Source: Flavobacteriaceae bacterium (GTDB lineage Bacteria > Bacteroidota > Bacteroidia > Flavobacteriales > Flavobacteriaceae). Taken from it: a DNA stretch of 10,898 bases. A program made the position numbers and the translations under genes. Below, one piece after another: positions 1 to 6,246 of this stretch. Numbering within the stretch: the first letter of the stretch is position 1; the number at the start of each line of letters is the position of its first letter. The stretch is from positions 1 through 10,898 of the forward strand of contig JAGQYU010000147.1 in assembly GCA_020435885.1 (NCBI GenBank), written 5' to 3'. Under the pieces are notes generated by a model, which ran no database searches, was not told where the DNA came from, and saw nothing but the letters and a program-made list of their open reading frames with translations.

Positions 1-32
1 TCGGTTTTTTTACATTAACCACAACAATTATA

Positions 33-70
33 TATCGTTACTAAGGTAACTATATTTCTATTTTAGAAAT
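33..70. repeat. Two adjacent short inverted repeats
   Basis: Two stem-loops lie side by side. The first pairs GTTAC (37-41) with GTAAC (46-50) around a four-base loop, and weaker AT pairing continues outward past one mismatch. The second is a perfect seven-base inverted repeat, ATTTCTA (54-60) with TAGAAAT (64-70) around TTT. Neither is followed by a T-run of useful length on either strand, so neither looks like an intrinsic terminator. They could be operator sites or RNA structure in the untranslated region of a gene lying to the left of the window. AT-rich spacers form such repeats by chance fairly often. Confidence 0.35.
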
Positions 71-103
71 GCTATAAAACATTAAAAAAGAAGATAAACC
101 CAT

Positions 104-135
104 AAAAAAAGCGCCCAAAGGCGCTCTTTTCTTTT
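104..135. terminator. Bidirectional rho-independent terminator downstream of lipA
   Basis: A perfect six-base GC-rich stem, AGCGCC (110-115) with GGCGCT (120-125), encloses the loop CAAA. Seven A precede it and a T-rich tract follows, so it can end transcription on either strand. Read on the minus strand, the stem is followed by six or more T, the better terminator of the two orientations. That would end lipA transcripts about 150 bases past the stop codon. On the plus strand it could end a gene lying left of the window. Confidence 0.8.
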
Positions 136-158
136 AACTAACTCAAATAATTTATACA

Positions 159-236
159 ATGAAAACAAAACTTACTAGCTTTTGCTTCAATACTATAACG
201 GCAATTTGTATGCCAAAATTGTATGAGTTAGGTTAA
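159..236 (+). other. Short open frame of 25 codons, possible remnant of a signal-peptide start
   Basis: An ATG at 159 opens a 25-codon frame that begins MKTKLTSF and ends with TAA at 234-236. The first residues and the preceding AT-rich leader (136-158) resemble the start of an exported Bacteroidota protein. The hydrophobic core is poor, though, and the frame stops early, with no sensible continuation in the other two frames. It lies just downstream of a terminator and opposite the likely 3' untranslated region of lipA. It may be a remnant of a lost gene, a small peptide, or chance; chance cannot be excluded. I do not call it a gene. Confidence 0.15.
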
Positions 237-274
237 CGGTTTGTTAAATAGTGTTATAAACCTGTTAATTTCTG

Positions 275-1141
275 TTACAGTATATGCTTTTGTGCTTTAT
301 AAGAAGAGCGTACCAACGCACCGCTTTCTACATGCCTAAAGCCCATATCCAACCCTATTGTTTCATATTTCTTAAACTGTTCAGGGGTAATGAACTCTTT
401 TACAGGCAAATGTTTTTTGCTGGGTTGTAAATATTGCCCTATAGTTACTACATCTACATTAACATTTTTAAGGTCTTCCATAGTTTGGAGTACTTCTTCT
501 TCTTTTTCGCCCAACCCTAGCATAATGCCGCTTTTGGTACGGTTAACACCACTTTCTTTTAGATACTTTAATACATCCAAACTTCTGTCGTATTTAGCTT
601 GTATGCGTACTTCTCGTGTTAATCTGCGTACTGTTTCCATGTTGTGTGAAACAACTTCTGGAGCCACTGCTACAATACGGTCAATATTCTTATGAATTAA
701 TTGAAAATCAGGTATCAATGTTTCCATAGTGGTTCCCGGACTGATACGCCTAACAGCATTTACAGTTTCTGCCCAAATAATGGAGCCTCCGTCTTTCAGA
801 TCATCACGGTCAACCGAAGTAATAACGGCATGTTTTATATTCATAATCTTGATAGACTGAGCCACTTTCTCCGGTTCTTCCCAATCTACTGTTTCCGGTC
901 TGCCGGTCTTCACCCCACAAAATCCACAGGAGCGTGTACAAATATTCCCTAAGATCATAAAAGTAGCTGTACCTTCTCCCCAGCATTCACCCATGTTAGG
1001 GCAGCTACCGCTGGTGCAAATGGTGTGAAGTTTATATTTATCAACCAATCCTCTCAGCTCGGTGTATTTTTTACCAACGGGTAGTTTAACACGAAGCCAT
1101 TTTGGTTTTTTTTCAGGGATTATTACATTCTCTTCAGCCAT
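275..1141 (-). CDS. lipA: Lipoyl synthase
   Basis: Radical SAM enzyme of 288 residues that inserts two sulfur atoms into protein-bound octanoyl groups. This produces the lipoyl cofactor of the pyruvate and 2-oxoglutarate dehydrogenase complexes and the glycine cleavage system, in the cytoplasm. All signature residues are present. The auxiliary, sulfur-donating cluster is bound by C42, C47 and C53 in the CxxxxCxxxxxC pattern. The SAM cluster is bound by C68, C72 and C75 in CxxxCxxC. The C-terminal RSSY motif (278-281) supplies the serine ligand of the auxiliary cluster. The length is normal for the family, slightly shorter than the E. coli enzyme because the N-terminal extension is short. The ATG at 1141 gives a natural N-terminus and lies 17 bases after a perfect -7 box. 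No lipB lies in the window. Confidence 0.97.
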   Translation of the reverse strand: MAEENVIIPEKKPKWLRVKLPVGKKYTELRGLVDKYKLHTICTSGSCPNMGECWGEGTATFMILGNICTRSCGFCGVKTGRPETVDWEEPEKVAQSIKIMNIKHAVITSVDRDDLKDGGSIIWAETVNAVRRISPGTTMETLIPDFQLIHKNIDRIVAVAPEVVSHNMETVRRLTREVRIQAKYDRSLDVLKYLKESGVNRTKSGIMLGLGEKEEEVLQTMEDLKNVNVDVVTIGQYLQPSKKHLPVKEFITPEQFKKYETIGLDMGFRHVESGALVRSSYKAQKHIL

Positions 1142-1157
1142 GATTTCATTTTAAGGT

Positions 1158-1166
1158 GCAAAGTTA
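1158..1166 (-). promoter_or_regulatory. Bacteroidota -7 promoter box for lipA
   Basis: Read on the minus strand, 1166-1158 is TAACTTTGC, an exact match to the Bacteroidota -7 consensus TAnnTTTG. Its first three bases are the TAA stop codon of the upstream permease gene. The ATG of lipA follows after 16 bases, leaving a very short leader. I see no good TTG at the expected -33 distance, so the call rests on the -7 box and its placement. It suggests that lipA is transcribed at least partly independently of the genes upstream. Confidence 0.55.
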
Positions 1167-2384
1167 CAAATTCATCAGGTACCAGATACTAAATCCAATA
1201 AGGAAAATAATACCCAAGTAGCTAAACACTTTCATAGCAGTTGATGGATGCCACTCTTTGGGAGTGTGCTTACTGGATATCAATATAAAATTGGCAATGG
1301 CATAGAATGGTGCCGTTAAAAATGATATAATGGTAGCTATTTCTATCATCACTTTCATATTAGAGATAAACAATGTTAAAATGATGATGGTACCGATAGA
1401 TAGCAATACGATCCACCCTATATAGTTACCTTTTATGTTTTTTTGAAACAATAGTTCCGTGGTTCTGGCCATAGATCTTGGTGAGGCGTCCAACGTTGTC
1501 AATGTTGTGCTGAACATGGTAGTAAAGGCTGCAACGGTAATAAAAATAGAAGTGCCACTACCTAAATTCTCCGTATATAAATTGATGAGCTGTTGTGCAA
1601 ATTTACCGGCACTATTGTCGAATTGCATACCCGAATGATACATTACAAAAGTGCCTAAGGCCACAAAACAAATAGCCAACAAGAGTGTTCCGATAAAACC
1701 TACATTAAAATCAAAAATAGATTTTTTGGTATCGTAGTTTTGATGATTATCTTTTTGCTTTTCTAATGCCCAAAGGGAGTGCCATGCCGAAATATCTAAC
1801 GGAGCAGGCATCCATCCCAAAAAGGCAATTAAAAAAGTAATTTCAATAGTTCCGCTAGGGAAAATTTGTGTGAACTCCAACGGTTGTGTGTTATTGAATG
1901 CTGCAACGCTAACAGCAATCAATGTACTTAGCGTAAGTATAATGATGATGAGTTTTATCACTCTATCAAGCAACTTATATTTTCCTATCAGTAATAGAAC
2001 AAAACAAACAATGGTGATAATGATACTCCATGTAGTGGCATTGGTGGTTATGCCGAACAAATTGGCTGCCAAACCGGCAGTAACAATAGTAACTGCTGCC
2101 TGAATGGTAAACATGGTAGCAAAAGTTATGATAAAGTACATGACTAAAACGCCTTTGCCAAGTTTATGATAGCCATCAATGAGGCTTTCTCCGGTGGCCA
2201 TGGCATATCTGGGCCCGTATTGAAAGAACGGATATTTAAAAATATTAACCAGTATTAATGCCCAAAGTAGTCCGAAGCCAAAATCAGCTCCGGCCCGTGT
2301 TGATTGTACTAAATGTGATACGCCTATGGCCGCCCCTGCAAATAATAAACCGGGCCCTAAAGATGTTAGCCAGTTATTTTTCAT
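1164..2384 (-). CDS. NRAMP-family-like membrane transporter, divergent metal site
   Basis: Integral membrane protein of 406 residues with about eleven hydrophobic segments and the SLC11/NRAMP-type start LGPGLLFAGAA (9-19). NRAMP proteins are proton-coupled importers of Mn2+, Fe2+ and related ions in the inner membrane. Classical members carry DPGN in TM1 and a metal-binding methionine in TM6. Here the TM1 position reads GVSH (21-24), followed by LVQSTRAGADFGFG, and the TM6 region reads GWMPAPLDIS (190-199). The fold assignment is good, but the substrate cannot be taken from the family name. I recall Bacteroidota homologues with these same replacements, usually annotated only as divalent metal transporters. 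The gene starts 40 bases after the sigma factor gene and probably shares its transcript. ATG at 2384 is the natural start, just ahead of the first conserved segment. Confidence 0.85.
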   Translation of the reverse strand: MKNNWLTSLGPGLLFAGAAIGVSHLVQSTRAGADFGFGLLWALILVNIFKYPFFQYGPRYAMATGESLIDGYHKLGKGVLVMYFIITFATMFTIQAAVTIVTAGLAANLFGITTNATTWSIIITIVCFVLLLIGKYKLLDRVIKLIIIILTLSTLIAVSVAAFNNTQPLEFTQIFPSGTIEITFLIAFLGWMPAPLDISAWHSLWALEKQKDNHQNYDTKKSIFDFNVGFIGTLLLAICFVALGTFVMYHSGMQFDNSAGKFAQQLINLYTENLGSGTSIFITVAAFTTMFSTTLTTLDASPRSMARTTELLFQKNIKGNYIGWIVLLSIGTIIILTLFISNMKVMIEIATIISFLTAPFYAIANFILISSKHTPKEWHPSTAMKVFSYLGIIFLIGFSIWYLMNL

Positions 2385-2424
2385 GTTTTGAGTTGATAAA
2401 ACTGATGTGAAAAATACTAAAAAA

Positions 2425-2973
2425 TCAGGAATCTTCTTTGGTAATTATTTCTGCTAGTAATTTTTTGGCTCTCAGTAGTTTAACTTTAATGTTGCTCATA
2501 GGTTCATTTAATTCCTTCGCCATTTCTTTATAGCTCATTTCTTGGAAGAAACGCATGTTAATCATTTCCTGATAATGAGGTTTGAGTTGTTTGATGTACG
2601 AAAGCAATTGCGCCAAATTCTGTTCAATGATAAGTTTATCAACGGGAGAAGGTTCCTCATCCTTAACTCTGTAAACTTCTGATTCTGTTTTGTTTATAGA
2701 AATTGTTTCGGTTTTTTGTTTTCTAAACTGATCGATATGCAAATTGTTGGCAATAGAAAGTAACCATGTTTTAAATTCATAGTTTTCATCGTAAGAAGCA
2801 ATTTTGTCAAAAGCTTTGGCAAAGGTTATAATGGTGAGGTCTTCTGCCTCGTTTTCATCATTTGCTTTGCTCAGAATAAAACGAAACACATCTTTCCAGT
2901 AAGTATTCAATAGATAAGTGAATGATGGTTCATCACCTTTTTTTGCTTTTTGAATGATTTCTGTAATACTCAT
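2425..2973 (-). CDS. ECF-type sigma-70 family RNA polymerase sigma factor
   Basis: Sigma factor of 182 residues with only regions 2 and 4, the size and layout of the extracytoplasmic-function group. Region 2 (about 17-86) contains the core-binding and -10-recognition stretch, with DENEAEDLTIITFAKAF at 39-55 and WLLSIANNLHIDQFRK at 70-85. Region 4 (about 118-172) has the helix-turn-helix MSYKEMAKELNEPMSNIKVK (146-165), which would recognise the upstream promoter element. An acidic linker rich in Ser, Glu and Pro joins the two. The gene starts five bases after the glycosyltransferase stop codon, so the two are almost certainly co-transcribed and probably translationally coupled. No anti-sigma factor or FecR-like partner is encoded next to it. 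The targets cannot be read from this window. Confidence 0.93.
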   Translation of the reverse strand: MSITEIIQKAKKGDEPSFTYLLNTYWKDVFRFILSKANDENEAEDLTIITFAKAFDKIASYDENYEFKTWLLSIANNLHIDQFRKQKTETISINKTESEVYRVKDEEPSPVDKLIIEQNLAQLLSYIKQLKPHYQEMINMRFFQEMSYKEMAKELNEPMSNIKVKLLRAKKLLAEIITKEDS

Positions 2974-2978
2974 TTACA

Positions 2979-4070
2979 CTACCATGTTTTAGGTTTAGAG
3001 ATCAAATTACTGATGAACAGTGCCAACTGGATAAAAATCAACGATATATCTAATAATGGGAAAAACAGTATAAGATCTTTTTCGTTAAATTTTTTACCAT
3101 GCATTCCGTAAATTATGTATTGCAACATAAATCTGATAGCCATTACTGCTAAAACCAGTTGCCATTTAAACGAAAAGCTCAGTAACAATATTGCTAAGAA
3201 CCAGAACAATAGTTGTGATAAGTAGAATAATCCGAGCAGTATTTTGTGAATAAATTTATATTGAGGAGCCGTAGTTATGTGCCTCCTTTTTTGTTTAAAC
3301 CATTTACTGAAATTGGTTTTAGGAGTAGAAATTGTAAAACTGTCTTTTGAAACACAAATTGCTGTATTTGAAGGTGTTGCTACTGCGTTTATTAACAGGT
3401 CATCATCTCCAGATTTTATATGTTGATGTGAACTAAAACCGTCAAAGTTGTTAAAAAGACTTTTTGTATAAGCCAAATTTCTGCCAACACCCATATATGG
3501 GAAGCCAATGGCAGCATACGAAAAATATTGCATGGCAGTAAGCAACGTTTCGTAACGGATAAGTTTGTTAAAAAAAGAATTTTTAATTTTTTCGTAAGCT
3601 CCATAACCCAACACTATTTGTGTTTGACCTTTAAATTGTGCAGCCATTTCTCTAATCCAGTTATTGGAAAAAGGTCTACAATCAGCATCCGTAAAAAGCA
3701 ATAATTCATAGGTTGCGTTTTCAATACCCTTTTGTAAAGCATTTTTTTTGTTTCCGGTAGAACCTTCAACAGATATAACTTTTAAATTATGATGATCATT
3801 TGAAAATTGATCGAGAACTTCAAGGGTTTTATCAGCAGAACCATCATTTATTACAATTATTTCAAATAGAGGATGGTTTTGTTTTAGAATTAAAGGTAGA
3901 TTTTTTTGAAGGTTCTCTGCTTCATTTCTAGCAGCAATAATAATTGATACAGGTTGCTGAACAACTTCCTTTGATTGTGGTATAGTTGAAGTTTTTATAA
4001 AAAGAAGAAAATAAACCAATTGAGTACATACTACTGCAATAAAAATGTAAAATAATGCAGTAAGTAGCAT
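2979..4070 (-). CDS. Membrane-bound family 2 glycosyltransferase
   Basis: Protein of 363 residues with one N-terminal membrane helix (about 4-26), a cytoplasmic GT2 (GT-A fold) domain (about 40-265) and three or so C-terminal membrane helices (about 277-357). The inverting GT2 features are visible. They are the nucleotide-binding start VSIIIAARNEAENL (41-54), NDGS (75-78), the metal-binding TDAD (127-130), the acceptor-side GDDDLL (221-226) with the likely catalytic base, and QKRRH (260-264), a variant of the QxxRW motif of processive enzymes. It probably transfers a sugar from a nucleotide donor to a lipid or polysaccharide acceptor at the inner membrane. Donor and acceptor are unknown. It is the first gene of the tight glycosyltransferase-sigma-permease cluster. 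ATG at 4070 places the first helix at the very N-terminus. Confidence 0.9.
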   Translation of the reverse strand: MLLTALFYIFIAVVCTQLVYFLLFIKTSTIPQSKEVVQQPVSIIIAARNEAENLQKNLPLILKQNHPLFEIIVINDGSADKTLEVLDQFSNDHHNLKVISVEGSTGNKKNALQKGIENATYELLLFTDADCRPFSNNWIREMAAQFKGQTQIVLGYGAYEKIKNSFFNKLIRYETLLTAMQYFSYAAIGFPYMGVGRNLAYTKSLFNNFDGFSSHQHIKSGDDDLLINAVATPSNTAICVSKDSFTISTPKTNFSKWFKQKRRHITTAPQYKFIHKILLGLFYLSQLLFWFLAILLLSFSFKWQLVLAVMAIRFMLQYIIYGMHGKKFNEKDLILFFPLLDISLIFIQLALFISNLISKPKTW

Positions 4071-4096
4071 AATATTAGGTTCTTATAGTTTGTGAA

Positions 4097-4121
4097 TGAT
4101 CTTGATAGATCAGTAAATATA
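4097..4121 (-). promoter_or_regulatory. Inverted repeat and weak -7-like box upstream of the glycosyltransferase gene
   Basis: A perfect six-base inverted repeat, TGATCT (4097-4102) with AGATCA (4107-4112) around TGAT, lies in the 66-base gap between the small membrane-protein gene and the glycosyltransferase gene. Read on the minus strand, TATATTTA (4121-4114), a partial match to TAnnTTTG, sits directly upstream of it. A transcript starting from that box would begin inside the repeat, the usual place for a repressor operator. There is no following T-run, so it is unlikely to be an intrinsic terminator. No regulator can be named. Confidence 0.3.
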
Positions 4122-4136
4122 AAAAAGAAAGGTACT

Positions 4137-4370
4137 CTAATTGATATTTTTTATCCCGAATTTTTTTTGTTCAGGATGGTCATTTTTGCATGTATGGAAT
4201 TGTTCAGGCACTTTACCGCAATAACCGCAAGCTTGTCCGTCTTTGTTTAAATGTGGATTTTGACTAGCACAAGTTCCGGCAAATTTACCATCTTTTTTTG
4301 CCCATATTTTAATAGCGATTCCTGCAAAAGCCAATGCTAATAATCCTAAAGTCAACAAGAAAAGTTTCAT
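4137..4370 (-). CDS. Small membrane-anchored four-cysteine protein of unknown function
   Basis: Protein of 77 residues. A single hydrophobic helix (about 2-22) is followed by a basic stretch, KIWAKKDGK (21-29). By the positive-inside rule this would leave the soluble tail in the cytoplasm; an exported, uncleaved orientation is the alternative. The tail has four cysteines, at 34, 48, 51 and 61, two of them in CGYC, with histidines at 40, 59 and 64. The pattern suggests a small metal-binding knuckle, probably zinc, or a redox pair. I recall similar short proteins in Flavobacteriia annotated only as membrane or secreted protein. The start is ATG at 4370. A longer frame could begin at TTG 4388, but that codon lies inside a perfect -7 promoter box and would not be transcribed. 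No function is assigned. Confidence 0.75.
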   Translation of the reverse strand: MKLFLLTLGLLALAFAGIAIKIWAKKDGKFAGTCASQNPHLNKDGQACGYCGKVPEQFHTCKNDHPEQKKFGIKNIN

Positions 4371-4385
4371 CTTCAAAATTTTGTA

Positions 4386-4419
4386 CAAAGATAACTATTT
4401 TTTGAGCTAGTGCTGTCAA
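4386..4419 (-). promoter_or_regulatory. Bacteroidota-type promoter for the small four-cysteine protein gene
   Basis: On the minus strand, TATCTTTG (4393-4386) is an exact -7 box. A TTG beginning at 4419 (in TTGACA) lies 23 bases upstream, slightly longer than usual for the -33 element. Transcription would start near 4380, about ten bases before the ATG at 4370. This rules out the TTG start at 4388. Confidence 0.6.
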
Positions 4420-4506
4420 TAAATCGCAATAAAAGAGGGGTAAGAGATACTACTAAACAGTTTATTCATTATTTTTAAGATGTATAATCAATTAAATCTA
4501 AACGTT

Positions 4507-5184
4507 ATGAAAAAATTTTTAGCTGAAATGTTGGGTACATTTGTCCTCGTGTTTATTGGTTGCGGAAGTGCTGTTATAGCCGGAGGCAATGTTGGTTTTT
4601 TAGGGATTTCCTTTGCATTTGGTATTGCTGTTTTAACTATGGTTTATGCCATTGGAGCAATATCCGGATGCCATATTAACCCTGCTATTACTGTTGCAAT
4701 GTTATTTGCAGGGAAGATTAGTGGTAAGGATGCCGGAGGGTACATTATCTTTCAAATTATTGGCGCTATTTTAGGTGCCGGAGTATTATATCTTATTGCT
4801 CAAGGACTTGTGGGGTATGATATAACTGCCAATGGATTAGGCCAAAATGGTTATGGTTCAGGCTCTCCTGCTGGTTATGGTATGTCTGCGGCTTTTATTG
4901 CTGAAGTTGTGCTAACAGCTATTTTCTTATTGGTAATTTTTGGAGCTACTCATAAAGATGCGCCTGGAAAATTTGCCGGTATTGCCATTGGTTTGGCATT
5001 AACAATGATTCATATAGTAGGCATTCCAATCACTGGAACTTCTGTAAATCCTGCACGTAGTATAGGGCCAGCTTTATTTGTAGGTGGCGATGCACTTTCT
5101 CAACTATGGCTCTTTATTGTGGCGCCAATATTAGGAGGTATTTTAGGGGCAGTTCTTTGGAAATATATTTTAGGGAAGGATTAA
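4507..5184 (+). CDS. aqpZ: Aquaporin Z, water channel
   Basis: MIP-family channel of 225 residues with six membrane helices and two half-helices carrying the NPA motifs (58-60 and 181-183). By alignment from memory with E. coli AqpZ, the aromatic/arginine filter is F38, H169, T178 and R184. That is the set that defines water-selective aquaporins; glycerol facilitators have a wider filter. It therefore should conduct water across the inner membrane. The N-terminus MKKFLAEMLGTF matches the family start, so I prefer ATG 4507 to the in-frame ATG at 4480, which would add nine polar residues that do not resemble the family. The AT-rich stretch before 4507 also looks like a leader. It is transcribed divergently from the small membrane-protein gene and ends at a hairpin shared with murB. 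The local GCHINPA has Cys where E. coli has Gly. Confidence 0.95.
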   Translation: MKKFLAEMLGTFVLVFIGCGSAVIAGGNVGFLGISFAFGIAVLTMVYAIGAISGCHINPAITVAMLFAGKISGKDAGGYIIFQIIGAILGAGVLYLIAQGLVGYDITANGLGQNGYGSGSPAGYGMSAAFIAEVVLTAIFLLVIFGATHKDAPGKFAGIAIGLALTMIHIVGIPITGTSVNPARSIGPALFVGGDALSQLWLFIVAPILGGILGAVLWKYILGKD

Positions 5185-5205
5185 AAATGTGTTTTATAAT
5201 AGATG

Positions 5206-5233
5206 AAAATTCCGCTTTAAGCTGAATTTTTTT
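5206..5233. terminator. Terminator between convergent aqpZ and murB
   Basis: AAAATTC (5206-5212) pairs with GAATTTT (5224-5230), and GCT (5214-5216) with AGC (5220-5222), around the loop TTA. One C/T mismatch lies between the two paired parts. On the plus strand the stem runs into seven T (5227-5233), which fits termination of aqpZ 22 bases after its stop. On the minus strand the same hairpin could end murB, with a shorter T-run. Confidence 0.65.
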
Positions 5234-5235
5234 AT

Positions 5236-6246
5236 TTAAATAATATTAACCTCAGTTTCAATTTTAATACCAAAATTTTCAAAAACCGTCTGCTGTATTT
5301 TTTGTGACAACTCAAAGATTTCTTTGCCTGTGGCCTCTCCATGATTAACCAATACCAAAGCCTGTTTAGCATGTACACCGGCATCTCCAAAGCGTTTCCC
5401 TTTAAAGCCACATTGTTCAATAAGCCAACCGGCTGGTATTTTATAATTGTCTCCTGCTTTATAAAAAGGAGCGTTTGGATTGGCAGTTATAAAATGTTGA
5501 AAATCTTTTTCAGAAATTACAGGATTTTTAAAGAAACTACCACTGTTGCCTATTTCTTTAGGGTCTGGCAACTTACTTTGCCGAATACTAATAACAGCAT
5601 CAGATATATCTTTAATGGTTGGCGAGGCAATATTTTTTTGAGTTAAAACTTCTTCTATAACACCGTAAGAAGTATTTAAAGTATGATTTTTTTTGGTGAG
5701 TTGAAAGGTTACATTTGTGATGATGTAATTCCCTTTTTCAGTAGTTTTAAAAATCGACTCTCGATAGCCAAATTTACATTCTTCTTTAGAAAAAGTATGT
5801 TTTTTTAGTGTTTTAGTATGAATGGCTTCGCAGCTATAAAAAACATCCTTTAATTCAACACCATAAGCTCCAATATTTTGTATTGGCGAGGTGCCTACGT
5901 TACCTGGAATCAATGATAAATTTTCTAAGCCACCATAATTTTTTTCAATACACCAAAGAACAAGACTATGCCAGTTTTCGCCAGCAGAAGCTTTGACTAA
6001 AATGGTATTTTCATCTTCTTTAAGGATTTCTTTTCCTTTACTATTAAGATGGAACACAACACTTTCAACATCTTTGGTCAGTAGCATATTGCTACCACCA
6101 CCCAAGACAAGTTTATCTTCATCCCTAAACTGATCTAAAGCATCTATTAACTCCTTTTCAGAAGTAATTTCAACAAAGGTTTTTGCTTTTACATCAATTC
6201 CAAAAGTATTATACGATTTTAGCGATGTATTGTACAGCACTTTCAT
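5236..6246 (-). CDS. murB: UDP-N-acetylmuramate dehydrogenase (UDP-N-acetylenolpyruvoylglucosamine reductase)
   Basis: FAD enzyme of 336 residues that reduces UDP-N-acetylglucosamine enolpyruvate to UDP-N-acetylmuramate with NADPH, the second committed cytoplasmic step of peptidoglycan synthesis. The FAD-binding domain shows LVLGGGSNMLL (47-56) and a glycine-rich stretch around SLIPGNVGTSPIQNIGAYG (111-129). Catalytic residues are visible: Y161/R162 in GYRES, K225 in SKLPDP, the proton-donating S237 in GSFFKNP, and E332 in the C-terminal ETEV. Length and the Y161 loop fit the E. coli-like type I MurB. The ATG directly follows the TAG stop of the aminotransferase gene upstream (TAGATG), so translation is very likely coupled and both genes share a transcript. 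Confidence 0.97.
   Translation of the reverse strand: MKVLYNTSLKSYNTFGIDVKAKTFVEITSEKELIDALDQFRDEDKLVLGGGSNMLLTKDVESVVFHLNSKGKEILKEDENTILVKASAGENWHSLVLWCIEKNYGGLENLSLIPGNVGTSPIQNIGAYGVELKDVFYSCEAIHTKTLKKHTFSKEECKFGYRESIFKTTEKGNYIITNVTFQLTKKNHTLNTSYGVIEEVLTQKNIASPTIKDISDAVISIRQSKLPDPKEIGNSGSFFKNPVISEKDFQHFITANPNAPFYKAGDNYKIPAGWLIEQCGFKGKRFGDAGVHAKQALVLVNHGEATGKEIFELSQKIQQTVFENFGIKIETEVNII

Noticed and set aside
390..952. Two plus-strand open frames of 101 and 83 codons opposite lipA
   Set aside because: They lie entirely within lipA on the other strand, their translations resemble no protein family, and lipA is certain.
1870..2103. Plus-strand open frame of 77 codons opposite the permease gene
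   Set aside because: It is an antisense shadow of the membrane-helix codons of the NRAMP-like gene and has no promoter or family features.
3416..3604. Minus-strand open frame of 62 codons inside the glycosyltransferase gene
   Set aside because: It is a shifted frame of the same strand; the glycosyltransferase motifs run intact through this stretch.
4371..4388. N-terminal extension of the small four-cysteine protein to a TTG start
   Set aside because: The TTG overlaps the -7 promoter box, so it would not be part of the transcript; ATG 4370 also gives the better membrane-protein N-terminus.
4480..4506. Upstream ATG of aqpZ adding nine residues
   Set aside because: The extension is polar and unlike aquaporin N-termini, while ATG 4507 begins with the family-typical MKKFLAEMLGTF.
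5232..5646. A minus-strand and a plus-strand open frame overlapping murB
   Set aside because: Both are shadows in other frames of murB, whose catalytic motifs are intact across the region.
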